From positions 1-8,806 of the forward strand of contig CAYMMM010000030.1 of the NCBI GenBank assembly GCA_964391595.1: a DNA stretch of 8,806 nucleotides. Reading direction: 5' to 3'. Within the stretch, counting starts at the first letter, position 1, and every line of letters starts with the position of its first letter. Source of the stretch: JADZGC01 sp964391595. GTDB taxonomy: Bacteria > Patescibacteriota > Saccharimonadia > CAILAD01 > GCA-016700035. The notes under the pieces are model-generated. The model was not told where the DNA came from. It made no database searches and saw nothing but the letters and a program-made list of their open reading frames with translations. The translations under genes and the position numbers were made by a program. Of this stretch, positions 1 through 6,526 are shown piece after piece.

Positions 1-1253
1 CTGGACGGTATACTCCCCCCTTCCCACTCCGCAAAGCAGACTACGACTCGAAGTTCATTCCGACCGGTCTAGTTATGGCGTATCCGATGCTCGAGGGCTC
101 AGGTACCACGATTCACAATTTCGGATCTTGGGGAAGCGAGGCTGACTTAACAATCAATAGTGGGTCATGGACCCGACGTGAGACAGGGCTACATTCCATT
201 GCCTTCAAGTCAGCCGGATCTGCAGCTCGGAACACCAGCATGCAACAAGCGGTGCCAGACAGCTGGTCATGGGCAACCTGGATCAAGCTTGATTCATTGC
301 CGACCGTTACCTCGCCGCATGAGATCTTCTCATTAAGGGCTGCAGACGGCACCCCACAGGTACGTGCCTGGGCAGACACGGTAGGTGTCTGGAGCTGGCA
401 GCGAGGCTCTATCAACGATCACTACTCCGTATTATACCCAGCCAGCATCACCACGATGCGCTCCGGCCCTGTACTCCTCATCTCAACATATGCAGGCAAC
501 AACCTAGCCCCCGTACAGCTCATCACCACGATCGGTATGAGCTTGATCCCGACACAACCGACACTTTATCAGTCCTTCAGCGCTGGCTTGGGTGACCCTG
601 GTGTGACTATCGACACTTTCACGATAGGCAACGACCATGCCGGCACGTCATTGTGGGATGGCATCATAGGCCCGTTCTATTTCTGGGATCGCGTAATCAC
701 AAACTCAGAAATCTGGGAGCTCTGGCAGGATCCGTATGCGCCATTCCGCACCGCACGCATGAATTGGTTCTCACCGACAACCATGCGTTCGAGTAGCGGC
801 TTCTTCCTGACTGGTCTTGGTAAAACCACAGGGCCAAAAACTATCATCCAGTCCGAAGGAGAGCTCTTCTTGACCATCGATGATGATTTCTTCTACATAG
901 CTCCTCCACTAGACGAGATGGAGCAGCCGAACTACGACACGCTCACCATTGATGTCGGGTCGGAATTCACATACCAAGCGGTGCCAACGGATAGCTCAAG
1001 TCAACCAAGCTTCCTCTCGGCGGCTATCAGCGCGGATGATAGTTTTACATACGTTAGCGGTCCAACTGACCTGGTTATTCCCGACCTCATAAACCCGCCG
1101 ATCATTGATATCGATGAGCCTTTCGCATACGACACCGCGATCTCAGACGAGATACTCACCGCCATCCCAATTGGTCCTTTGGAGATTGATAGAACGGAAG
1201 ACTTTGCCTATCCAGCTACCCCTAACGAAGTAGTCAGCCAATCAATCACATAA
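1..1253 (+). CDS. LamG/concanavalin A-like surface or tail protein with C-terminal F-x-Y repeats (5' end outside window)
   Basis: The frame is open to the left edge (first whole codon at position 3) and codes for about 24 further residues before the first ATG at 75. Those upstream residues end '..FIPTGLV' and run straight into 'MAYPMLEGSGTTIHNFG', the usual opening of a LamG domain (GLV-x-Y-x-x-x-EGSGTT), so the ATG at 75 is internal and the gene is 5'-truncated here. Numbered from that ATG, residues 1-225 form one LamG-like jelly-roll: a 'SWATWIKLD' strand, 'FTIGND', and a closing 'FYFWDRVITNSEIWELWQDPYAPFR', which matches the end of LamG domains in phage and surface proteins. Residues 263-392 are an acidic repeat tail. 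LamG domains usually bind carbohydrate or protein ligands; the ligand cannot be told. The product is probably a tail-fibre-like or cell-surface adhesin. A signal peptide cannot be judged because the N-terminus is missing. Confidence 0.85.
   Translation, partial: GRYTPPFPLRKADYDSKFIPTGLVMAYPMLEGSGTTIHNFGSWGSEADLTINSGSWTRRETGLHSIAFKSAGSAARNTSMQQAVPDSWSWATWIKLDSLPTVTSPHEIFSLRAADGTPQVRAWADTVGVWSWQRGSINDHYSVLYPASITTMRSGPVLLISTYAGNNLAPVQLITTIGMSLIPTQPTLYQSFSAGLGDPGVTIDTFTIGNDHAGTSLWDGIIGPFYFWDRVITNSEIWELWQDPYAPFRTARMNWFSPTTMRSSSGFFLTGLGKTTGPKTIIQSEGELFLTIDDDFFYIAPPLDEMEQPNYDTLTIDVGSEFTYQAVPTDSSSQPSFLSAAISADDSFTYVSGPTDLVIPDLINPPIIDIDEPFAYDTAISDEILTAIPIGPLEIDRTEDFAYPATPNEVVSQSIT
861..1250 (+). repeat. 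Five degenerate ~26-residue protein repeats (F-x-Y motif) at the LamG protein C-terminus
   Basis: Each unit has a short hydrophobic/acidic strand, then F-x-Y, then a Pro/Ser/Thr-rich linker. Counting from the ATG at 75, the tyrosines fall at residues 274, 300, 326, 352 and 379, each preceded two residues earlier by Phe (272, 298, 324, 350, 377). The spacing is 26, 26, 26 and 27. Short examples are 'IDDDFFY', 'VGSEFTY', 'ADDSFTY', 'IDEPFAY' and 'RTEDFAY'. DNA identity between units is low, so this is an old or selected protein-level repeat rather than a fresh DNA expansion. I do not recognise the family. Confidence 0.75.
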
Positions 1254-1255
1254 CC

Positions 1256-1381
1256 ATGAGCCAGTCATGCAGCAAGGCTCTGGTAAATGCCAAATGGATT
1301 GAGTACAATAACATAAGCAGTAATAGAGCGGAGATCCGAGTGATATCCTTGAGTAAGTATATAAGTAGGAAGTACACATGA
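1256..1381 (+). CDS. Possible 41-aa basic small ORF filling the gap, ATGA overlap with next gene
   Basis: An ATG two bases after the LamG stop opens a 41-codon frame. It ends in TGA at 1379-1381, overlapping the ATG of the following gene (ATGA). The peptide is rich in Lys, Arg, Ser and Ile and resembles nothing I know. Against it: no Shine-Dalgarno sequence precedes it, it uses TGA while every other gene here uses TAA or TAG, and an open frame of this length arises by chance fairly often. The promoter-like TACAAT at 1304 lies inside it. Most likely this is just intergenic DNA. Confidence 0.15.
   Translation: MSQSCSKALVNAKWIEYNNISSNRAEIRVISLSKYISRKYT
1301..1310 (+). promoter_or_regulatory. 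Possible -10 element (GAGTACAATA) upstream of the first propeller paralogue
   Basis: The decamer GAGTACAATA, containing TACAAT (5 of 6 to TATAAT), recurs exactly at 4329-4338, where it belongs to a strong promoter. In both places TAAGCA follows within a few bases. Here no good -35 hexamer is found 16-18 nt upstream (3 of 6 at best), so the call is weak. If it is real, the start of transcription would lie near 1316, giving a leader of about 60 nt before the ATG at 1378. Confidence 0.3.
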
Positions 1382-2829
1382 TTGGTGATATCTTTCAGCC
1401 AAATAAACTGATCGAGGGCATCGAAGGCCACGTAACCGTTGAGATACGTGATGAAACGACCGGCAAGCTCCAGGCTCGCGAAGAAACGCACAACTTCATT
1501 TCACTTTCGGCCACGCGTTATTTACGCTGGGTGCAACGCAATGCACTCTTCAAGCTAGACATGAAAGCGTTCGAAGGCAGTACTCCAACCGGTGCACTCG
1601 ACAAAGACTATCAAGAGCCTGATGTGAGTACACACATCGCCCTGACATCACTCACTGACGATAACTCAACCGCCGGCAGTGAGTGGACAATGTACGGGAA
1701 GCTCATAGGCTACTCAAACAAGACAATTTACAACCAAACCGGAGATCCATTACTCGGCTCTCCCCAAATCGGTATCTCACCCGAAGTTTTGTGCGAGACC
1801 AACGCTTCTTACACTAAGTGGACCTTCGATTGGGACGGCTTATCCGCCAATGGCACCATCGGCTCAGTCGGCTGGGTAGGAGGTGTTGCCTCACTTGCGA
1901 CAACAAGCCTCCCTGGCGCAAGCGCAGCGCGTTTCTACATTTCGTCATCACTCGAGGAATCAAAAGCTACCAGTACCGGATCCTTCCAACGCATAGCCAA
2001 ACGCGACAACAATACTTATTACCTGACACTAGGAGCCAACACCAGCATCTACCAATATGACCAAAATCTCACACAAGTTGGTAGCGGGCCAATCTTTTCA
2101 GTCGGCGGGCAATTCAAAGCCAGCACCACACTCGGCGGCATTGCTTGGGACCGTACGAACAATCGCCTCTGGGTAATTGGTCTTGATACTGCAAGCACAC
2201 CGAAGAAGATCATTGCAGCTTACGACCCAAGCTCTAGCACTCCAGGCACCCCAGTGGCTGGGCCTTTCGTGATTAGTAATAGCACACCAACGTACCTAAG
2301 CCTCACGCATGATGGCACCAACCTCTGGACCCTCGGAAGTATAAGTAATAATGCATTCACTATGTACAGAATCAACCCGAGTGATGGAGTAGTCGCATCG
2401 AGCATCCCCATCACCCTGCCATACTATGATTGGTCAGGGGGCGGTGGAAGCGGTGAAAGTGCCTATGGTATTTCCTATGAGCCGACGAAGGGATATCTCT
2501 ATGTTGCAACGTGGGCATACTTCTCCACAACAACTGGCGGCACACCAAGCACCCCCAATTCTGCTGTACGGGCCTTTGATCTATCAGGTAATGAAGCCAT
2601 GGTCCCCGTCAGCATGCGCTACTGGATCAAGGGTCCGTCGCCTAGTCGCGGCTTCCTTGGTCAGACTGATTTTGAAATGATTGACCCCTGGCGTTTGCTA
2701 GCCCCAGATGGTGCGACCATCAAACGCATACTCCTTGACGGCATGGGTTCGCGCGCACCACTCAGCTCAGCCGTAACCAAGAGTTCAGGTCAAACCTTAC
2801 GTATAACCTATCAAATGACCTATGTATAA
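1378..2829 (+). CDS. Tail-fibre-like protein with beta-propeller-type repeats (paralogue 1)
   Basis: A 483-aa protein with no signal peptide or membrane segment. The start is supported by AGGAAG at 1367-1372. Residues 15-40 form an N-terminal module ('VTVEIRDETTGKLQAREETHNF') seen in tail-associated proteins. 'EWTMYGKLIGYSNK' (102-115) and 'YTKWTFDW...GSVGW' (145-166) follow. From about residue 206 come four propeller-like blades with a G-[IL]-[AS]-[WY]-[DE]...L-[WY]-V-[IA] core, for example 'GIAWDRTNNRLWVIG' (254-268), 'LTHDGTNLWTLG' (309-320) and 'YGISYEPTKGYLYVA' (363-377). The C-terminal strand module runs 'TDFEMID' (430-436) to 'TLRITYQMTYV' (473-483), a pattern like the ends of phage tail proteins. 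The next gene is a paralogue 10 nt downstream. The probable role is a structural or receptor-binding component; the precise function is unknown to me. Confidence 0.85.
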   Translation: MIGDIFQPNKLIEGIEGHVTVEIRDETTGKLQAREETHNFISLSATRYLRWVQRNALFKLDMKAFEGSTPTGALDKDYQEPDVSTHIALTSLTDDNSTAGSEWTMYGKLIGYSNKTIYNQTGDPLLGSPQIGISPEVLCETNASYTKWTFDWDGLSANGTIGSVGWVGGVASLATTSLPGASAARFYISSSLEESKATSTGSFQRIAKRDNNTYYLTLGANTSIYQYDQNLTQVGSGPIFSVGGQFKASTTLGGIAWDRTNNRLWVIGLDTASTPKKIIAAYDPSSSTPGTPVAGPFVISNSTPTYLSLTHDGTNLWTLGSISNNAFTMYRINPSDGVVASSIPITLPYYDWSGGGGSGESAYGISYEPTKGYLYVATWAYFSTTTGGTPSTPNSAVRAFDLSGNEAMVPVSMRYWIKGPSPSRGFLGQTDFEMIDPWRLLAPDGATIKRILLDGMGSRAPLSSAVTKSSGQTLRITYQMTYV

Positions 2830-2830
2830 C

Positions 2831-2834
2831 GAGG
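2831..2834 (+). promoter_or_regulatory. Ribosome binding site (GAGG) deciding the start of paralogue 2
   Basis: GAGG lies 5 nt before the ATG at 2840. The earlier in-frame ATG at 2822 overlaps the stop of the preceding gene and has no purine-rich site upstream, so 2840 is preferred. Confidence 0.6.
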
Positions 2835-2839
2835 CTCCG

Positions 2840-4297
2840 ATGAAACAACCCTACCAAGACATGTTCTACGAATCCGAAATCACCGTCCAAGCCCGGGACG
2901 CCGTAACCGGCAAGGTGGTCCAGGAAGCAAAAGGCACTAATTTCGCCGGCAATCAAGCCATACAGTATGCGAAGTACGCTCAGCGGGCACAATATTTTCG
3001 TGACTTACCTTCGGGGTCAAAAAGCTTGGATCCCTCACCAGTAAACCCTACTCCTGGCCTGTTTTTAACCGACTCTACGAAGGACCCTGACCCTGCGAAT
3101 GAATGGGTAATGCCCGGTGCGCTGATCGGGTATTCACTCAAGTCTGACTTCGGCGGCACTGATATCTGGCGTGGCGCACCGGTAACCCCAAATCTTAAGG
3201 CTGAATTCGACAAAAATGCAGGAAATTATTATGCAAAATGGCAATTTAGTTGGCCAACGAGCTCCGCAATAGGTCAGATCAACTCCGTCGGCTGGGGCTC
3301 AGTGCACATGGCAAGCGTCAGTGCGCCATCAGGCTATGGATCGCATATACTCACTAAATCTACCCGTATCACCAAGCTATCTTCTACAGGAGCAGGCTCC
3401 AGTCCTCTCTTGTATTTCGCCCGCAAGACGGATGGCAGCGCGTCATATTCGGTCAATGGCACCAATACCACCACGATCTATACTTACAATGCAAACTACA
3501 GCAGAACTGGCTTCATACCTGCAAATATTAATTCGGGCTTTCAATACGTCCGTGGGATCGCCTGGGATAACTCTGTGCCAGGAGGGCAACTCTGGGTCAT
3601 CGGCACAAAGGCGAGTGCACCATCACAATACCAAATAGCTGCCATTGACCCACTCACAGGCTTCGTAAATGTTAAGTTTGATACCCAGACCAATCGCCCT
3701 TACCAGTACCTGGCCTACGACGGCACCAATCTCTGGACGATGGTGCCAAATGCGGCACCAAACACAGCAGTGACACTGTATAGCATTGCGGTCGGAAATG
3801 GTGGATCAACTCCTGGTAACGACGTGGCTCCGATAACATTTAACACAGCAAATATTGCAAATAACGGGAGCAGCTCAGGTGGCGTAGATCTTGCTTGTGG
3901 CCTATGCTGGGACCCGGACCAAGCCCGTCTCTGGGTACGTACATACTGCACGCGCCAAAACCTCAATCATCCCGGCATATATGGGCTCGACAGGAGCGGG
4001 CGTTTTTCGGCTGTCAACATTTCTGCCAATGCAGATGTCAGTCTTGCTGGTGACAACATTGGCCAGATAGGGTACGACACCAACCTTCATGCCGCTTCTG
4101 ATACACAAGCCGATTTCGACATCGTCGATGCATCTACATTTGCAGCCCCGGCTGCCGCGCCAAACGGTGGCACAAATACACAAGTGCAGATACTCAGAGC
4201 ATCCTCCCTCGGCACCCGCACCAAGCTCACTACCGATGCAGTCAACAAGACCAATACACAGACGCTCAACGTCATCTATACGGTTCGCTATATCTAG
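2840..4297 (+). CDS. Tail-fibre-like protein with beta-propeller-type repeats (paralogue 2)
   Basis: A 485-aa protein from the ATG at 2840 (491 aa if the ATG at 2822 is used). It shares the full architecture of the gene before it. The N-terminal module is 'SEITVQARDAVTGKVVQEAKGTNF' (residues ~12-35). 'EWVMPGALIGYSLK' (88-101) and 'YYAKWQFSW...INSVGW' (130-152) follow. Propeller-like blades include 'GIAWDNSVPGGQLWVIG' (239-255), 'LAYDGTNLWTM' (291-301) and 'GLCWDPDQARLWVRTY' (354-369). The end is 'ADFDIVD' to 'TLNVIYTVRYI', matching 'TDFEMID' to 'TLRITYQMTYV' in paralogue 1. It lacks a signal peptide. Conservation is strongest at the two ends and in the blade cores, with much variation between, as in receptor-binding or fibre proteins that diversify after duplication. 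The ligand is unknown. Confidence 0.85.
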   Translation: MKQPYQDMFYESEITVQARDAVTGKVVQEAKGTNFAGNQAIQYAKYAQRAQYFRDLPSGSKSLDPSPVNPTPGLFLTDSTKDPDPANEWVMPGALIGYSLKSDFGGTDIWRGAPVTPNLKAEFDKNAGNYYAKWQFSWPTSSAIGQINSVGWGSVHMASVSAPSGYGSHILTKSTRITKLSSTGAGSSPLLYFARKTDGSASYSVNGTNTTTIYTYNANYSRTGFIPANINSGFQYVRGIAWDNSVPGGQLWVIGTKASAPSQYQIAAIDPLTGFVNVKFDTQTNRPYQYLAYDGTNLWTMVPNAAPNTAVTLYSIAVGNGGSTPGNDVAPITFNTANIANNGSSSGGVDLACGLCWDPDQARLWVRTYCTRQNLNHPGIYGLDRSGRFSAVNISANADVSLAGDNIGQIGYDTNLHAASDTQADFDIVDASTFAAPAAAPNGGTNTQVQILRASSLGTRTKLTTDAVNKTNTQTLNVIYTVRYI

Positions 4298-4309
4298 CCT
4301 GTTGCATAT

Positions 4310-4337
4310 TTGACATCACTGTACACGGGAGTACAAT
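4310..4337 (+). promoter_or_regulatory. Sigma-70-type promoter of the Tat-anchor / repeat protein / tatC operon
   Basis: TTGACA (4310-4315, perfect -35) and TACAAT (4332-4337, 5 of 6 -10) are separated by 16 nt. They sit in the 108-nt gap after paralogue 2. Transcription should begin near 4344, giving a leader of about 60 nt before the ATG at 4406. This is the best promoter in the window, and it marks the Tat-anchor gene as the head of a transcription unit distinct from the propeller genes. Confidence 0.7.
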
Positions 4338-4369
4338 AGAGAGTAAGCACAAGTAGTTTGGGTGTGTGA

Positions 4370-4382
4370 TTGAAAGTTTCAA
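4370..4382 (+). other. Short perfect dyad TTGAAAgTTTCAA in the operon leader
   Basis: Two 6-base arms surround a single central base, between the promoter and the ribosome binding site (GAGG, 4393-4396). With no loop it would not make a stable RNA hairpin. It could be a protein-binding operator, or chance in an A/T-rich leader. Confidence 0.25.
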
Positions 4383-4405
4383 ACCAAAACACGAGGTAAA
4401 AACAG

Positions 4406-4648
4406 ATGTTTTCTCAGCTCAACCCTGAAGCATTGAAAGACCTTCTGCGTCGCGATATGACCCGACGTGAATTTTTGTTATACGCTGCAGGGGTCGTTGT
4501 GGGCATGATCGGCATTACAAACTTCATTCAAAACCTCCTACACCAATCACCAGAGCCGAAGCGCCATATCATCACCTCAAACGCCTACGGTGGTGGTCAG
4601 TATTCACCACGTGATAAAGCTACTGCACTTGCGAAGGAACTCAAGTAA
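4406..4648 (+). CDS. 80-aa protein with twin-arginine (Tat) signal/anchor
   Basis: Residues 19-25 read TRREFLL, a close match to the Tat consensus S/T-R-R-x-F-L-K. A hydrophobic stretch of about 20 residues follows (26-45, beginning YAAGVVVGMIGI) that is typical of a Tat h-region. No A-x-A signal peptidase site is evident, so the segment probably stays as an N-in/C-out membrane anchor. That leaves about 35 residues outside, with a Gly-rich 'NAYGGGQYSPRDK' and a basic end. A second RR pair (15-16) lies just before the motif. The start is backed by GAGG at 4393-4396 and a good promoter. The stop overlaps the next start (TAATG), and tatC follows two genes on. From what is seen, it is a Tat substrate or Tat-dependent anchor. 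Its partner could be the tail-like proteins next to it; that part is inference. Confidence 0.8.
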   Translation: MFSQLNPEALKDLLRRDMTRREFLLYAAGVVVGMIGITNFIQNLLHQSPEPKRHIITSNAYGGGQYSPRDKATALAKELK

Positions 4649-5532
4649 TGAGCCGCCTGCCGAGACCAGGAGATGACTCGGGTACTTGGGGTGATATTCT
4701 CAATGACTTCCTGCTCGTCTCACACAACGAAGATGGTACACTCAAGCTGCCTGACGCCTCCACCAGTGCTAAGGGTATCGTACAGCTTGCAAATGACCTC
4801 GATGGCTCAGCGACCGCGCCGACAGTCGTAGCGACACACCTTCGCGCTCCACTACCGATCGATCAGGGTGGTACAAATGCCAATGACCGCAACCAAGCAC
4901 TGAACAATCTACTCCCTGATCAAAACTCGCAGACCGACAAAATCCTCAAAACTGATGGGACAAACGCCAGCTGGGTACCCGGATCAGATCTCACCCCAGA
5001 TGCTACTGCTACCGTTAAAGGTAAACTCAAGCTTACCAATGACTTCAGTGGCACCGCCGATGCGCCCACTGTCGTGCAAACGCACCTCAATCAGCCACTG
5101 CCGCTCGATCAAGGCGGTACTAGTGCGAGTAATCGCCGAGACGCGCTCAATATATTCTTGCCAGATCAGACTGGCAATGCAAACCGCGTCCTACACACTG
5201 ACGGCACAGATGCGTCATGGGTAGATGCAGCTGATGCCACACCAGACGCTACCACCACGGTCAAGGGTAAGCTGCGCCTCAATAATGACTTGAGCGGCGA
5301 TGCGGATAATCCAACCGTCGTGCAAACACACCTCAATCAGCCACTGCCGATCAATCAAGGTGGTACGAGCGGCAATACGCCGACTGAGGCCATAAATAAC
5401 CTCCTACCCTCTCAAGCTGGCAACGCTGGTAAAGTCATTCAAACCGATGGTACCAACATCAGCTGGGGCGAGCCACTAGCATTCAACCCAGATGACCTAC
5501 AAGCGCTCATATGGATGGAGGTTTCGCCATAA
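4648..5532 (+). CDS. Tail-fibre-type repeat protein (three 82-residue units)
   Basis: A 294-aa soluble protein with no signal peptide. Its start overlaps the previous stop (TAATG), with AAGGAA at 4634-4639 as the ribosome binding site. Residues 5-33 are a short head module ('PRPGDDSGTWGDILNDFL' then 'HNEDGTLK') known to me from tail/surface proteins of small Gram-positive-type and CPR genomes. Residues 28-273 are three repeats. Each carries 'KG..L..DL.G.A..PTVV.THL..PLP..QGGT' and ends in '..TDGT..SW'. The QGGT element resembles the GGTGA-type motif of phage short tail fibres, and 'G.A.APTV' is a common phage tail-fibre signature. A unique 21-residue end follows. Such repeats usually form long trimeric fibres. 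Translational coupling on both sides links it to the Tat anchor and to TatC. Being a fibre is strongly suggested; its target is unknown. Confidence 0.85.
   Translation: MSRLPRPGDDSGTWGDILNDFLLVSHNEDGTLKLPDASTSAKGIVQLANDLDGSATAPTVVATHLRAPLPIDQGGTNANDRNQALNNLLPDQNSQTDKILKTDGTNASWVPGSDLTPDATATVKGKLKLTNDFSGTADAPTVVQTHLNQPLPLDQGGTSASNRRDALNIFLPDQTGNANRVLHTDGTDASWVDAADATPDATTTVKGKLRLNNDLSGDADNPTVVQTHLNQPLPINQGGTSGNTPTEAINNLLPSQAGNAGKVIQTDGTNISWGEPLAFNPDDLQALIWMEVSP
4729..5466 (+). repeat. Three tandem 246-nt (82-codon) repeats inside the fibre gene
   Basis: Units span 4729-4974, 4975-5220 and 5221-5466. Landmarks recur at exactly 246-nt steps: Lys codons at 4771, 5017 and 5263; the PTVV valine at 4825, 5071 and 5317; Trp at residues 109, 191 and 273. 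Units 2 and 3 are close at DNA level (5071-5120 against 5317-5366 match at 46 of 50 positions), while unit 1 is more diverged. This points to a later duplication of unit 2/3, and the locus could lose or gain units by recombination. Confidence 0.9.
5517..5522 (+). promoter_or_regulatory. Strong ribosome binding site (GGAGGT) deciding the tatC start
   Basis: GGAGGT lies 9 nt before the ATG at 5532. An earlier in-frame ATG at 5511 lies upstream of this site and has nothing comparable before it. The 5532 start also gives a TAATG overlap like the one at 4646-4650. Confidence 0.75.
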
Positions 5533-6515
5533 TGCGTAAGGCTGTGCGTACTGCCCACCCCACACACAGCGCCGAAAAACGCCAGACAGTGGCCGACCAC
5601 CTCAATGAGATACGCTGGCGTATCATGGTAACTGCTGTGTTCTTGGTTATCGGTTTGCTGATCGGCTGGGCCGCCCAAGCTCCCCTCACCCATATCCTTA
5701 CGAAACCACTTGGAGACGCTCTCTACTATTCGAGCCCGACTGGTGGGCTAGACTTCCTCATGAGCTTATCGATTTGCACGGGCATCATCGTAGCGCTACC
5801 TGTAACTATCTACAATCTCCTTAAGTTTATCGAACCGATCGGACGCTACAAGCTCGCAAGACACGGTGGCTGGGTGATATTTTTCTCGATCGTGCTGGCC
5901 TGTGCCGGTGCGAGCTTCGCGTACTATGTCAGCCTCCCGGCAGCCCTCCATTTCCTCAAAAGCTTTGACGAGCTCAACATCAAACCACTCATCGGTGCAA
6001 AAGAATACCTAAACTTCACACTCACGTACATGCTGAGCTTTGCTGTTATCTTCCAGCTTCCCCTCATTATCACCTTCATTGACCGCATGAAGCCCATCAA
6101 GCCAAGTAAGCTCTTCAGAAAACAGCGCTGGTTTATTATCGCAAGCTTCATCATCGCCGCCTTCGCTACACCTACTCCAGATCCTATCAATCAAGTAATT
6201 ATGGCTATGCCGCTCGTACTACTCTTCAATATCAGCGTCATATGTGTCTGGGTCCAACACTTGGGTCGTAGAGGCAAGCAAGAAGTGCATGTGCCAGCTG
6301 CAATAGTTGATGATGGCGATCGCTGGGTACCAGTGCACGTGGCGCCTGCTCGACCTAAACTCATAGTGGAAACTGTCGATCGAGCGAAGACACCCTCATT
6401 TCTGCCGAACTTCAAACATGTTACAGATCGGTCACTACTTATGGCCCAAGATCATGCTGGCACCGCGCGTCCACTCATGCGTGATGTCATAGCGCCACAA
6501 GTTTCTGCAGCCTAG
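5532..6515 (+). CDS. tatC: Twin-arginine translocase subunit TatC (divergent, long C-terminal tail)
   Basis: TatC is the membrane receptor of the Tat pathway, which exports folded proteins. This 327-aa protein has the family's six-helix layout: 'HLNEIRWR' (23-30), TM1 ~31-50, 'FIEP' (99-102), 'FAYYVSLPAALHFL' (129-142), 'LSFAVIFQLPLI' (168-179), and 'ATPTPDPINQ' plus 'MPLVLLFN' (212-233). Aligned by eye to E. coli TatC, Glu15 and Arg17 (here E26, R28), Asp211 (D217) and Gln215 (Q221) are kept. Glu103, Glu170 and Glu227 appear replaced by a non-acidic residue (around L108), Q175 and N233. About 85 residues follow the last helix, basic and proline-containing, whereas E. coli TatC (258 aa) has a shorter tail. 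No TatA/TatB gene is in the window. It is the third gene of the operon from 4310, coupled to the fibre gene. Family assignment is secure. Whether it serves the whole cell or mainly this cassette is open. Confidence 0.93.
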   Translation: MRKAVRTAHPTHSAEKRQTVADHLNEIRWRIMVTAVFLVIGLLIGWAAQAPLTHILTKPLGDALYYSSPTGGLDFLMSLSICTGIIVALPVTIYNLLKFIEPIGRYKLARHGGWVIFFSIVLACAGASFAYYVSLPAALHFLKSFDELNIKPLIGAKEYLNFTLTYMLSFAVIFQLPLIITFIDRMKPIKPSKLFRKQRWFIIASFIIAAFATPTPDPINQVIMAMPLVLLFNISVICVWVQHLGRRGKQEVHVPAAIVDDGDRWVPVHVAPARPKLIVETVDRAKTPSFLPNFKHVTDRSLLMAQDHAGTARPLMRDVIAPQVSAA

Positions 6516-6526
6516 GCTCACCCCTT

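Noticed and set aside
2822..2839. ATG at 2822 as start of the second propeller gene
   Set aside because: It overlaps the previous stop and has no Shine-Dalgarno site; ATG at 2840 has GAGG 5 nt upstream.
4356..4385. GTTTG ... CAAAC pairing in the leader as a riboswitch or attenuator stem
   Set aside because: Only five base pairs around a loop of about 20 nt; no known riboswitch features.
5511..5531. ATG at 5511 as the tatC start
   Set aside because: The strong GGAGGT site lies downstream of it and is correctly spaced for ATG at 5532.
1..6515. A complete prophage
   Set aside because: Only tail/fibre-like proteins are visible. There is no integrase, terminase, portal, capsid, lysis gene or attachment repeat in the window, and tatC is not a usual phage gene. 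A remnant or domesticated tail module remains possible.
6509..6518. Perfect palindrome AGCCTAGGCT followed by CCCCTTTT between the convergent genes, as a terminator
   Set aside because: With no loop bases the usable stem is only 3 bp and the T run is four bases; it also contains the tatC stop. Too weak to call a terminator.
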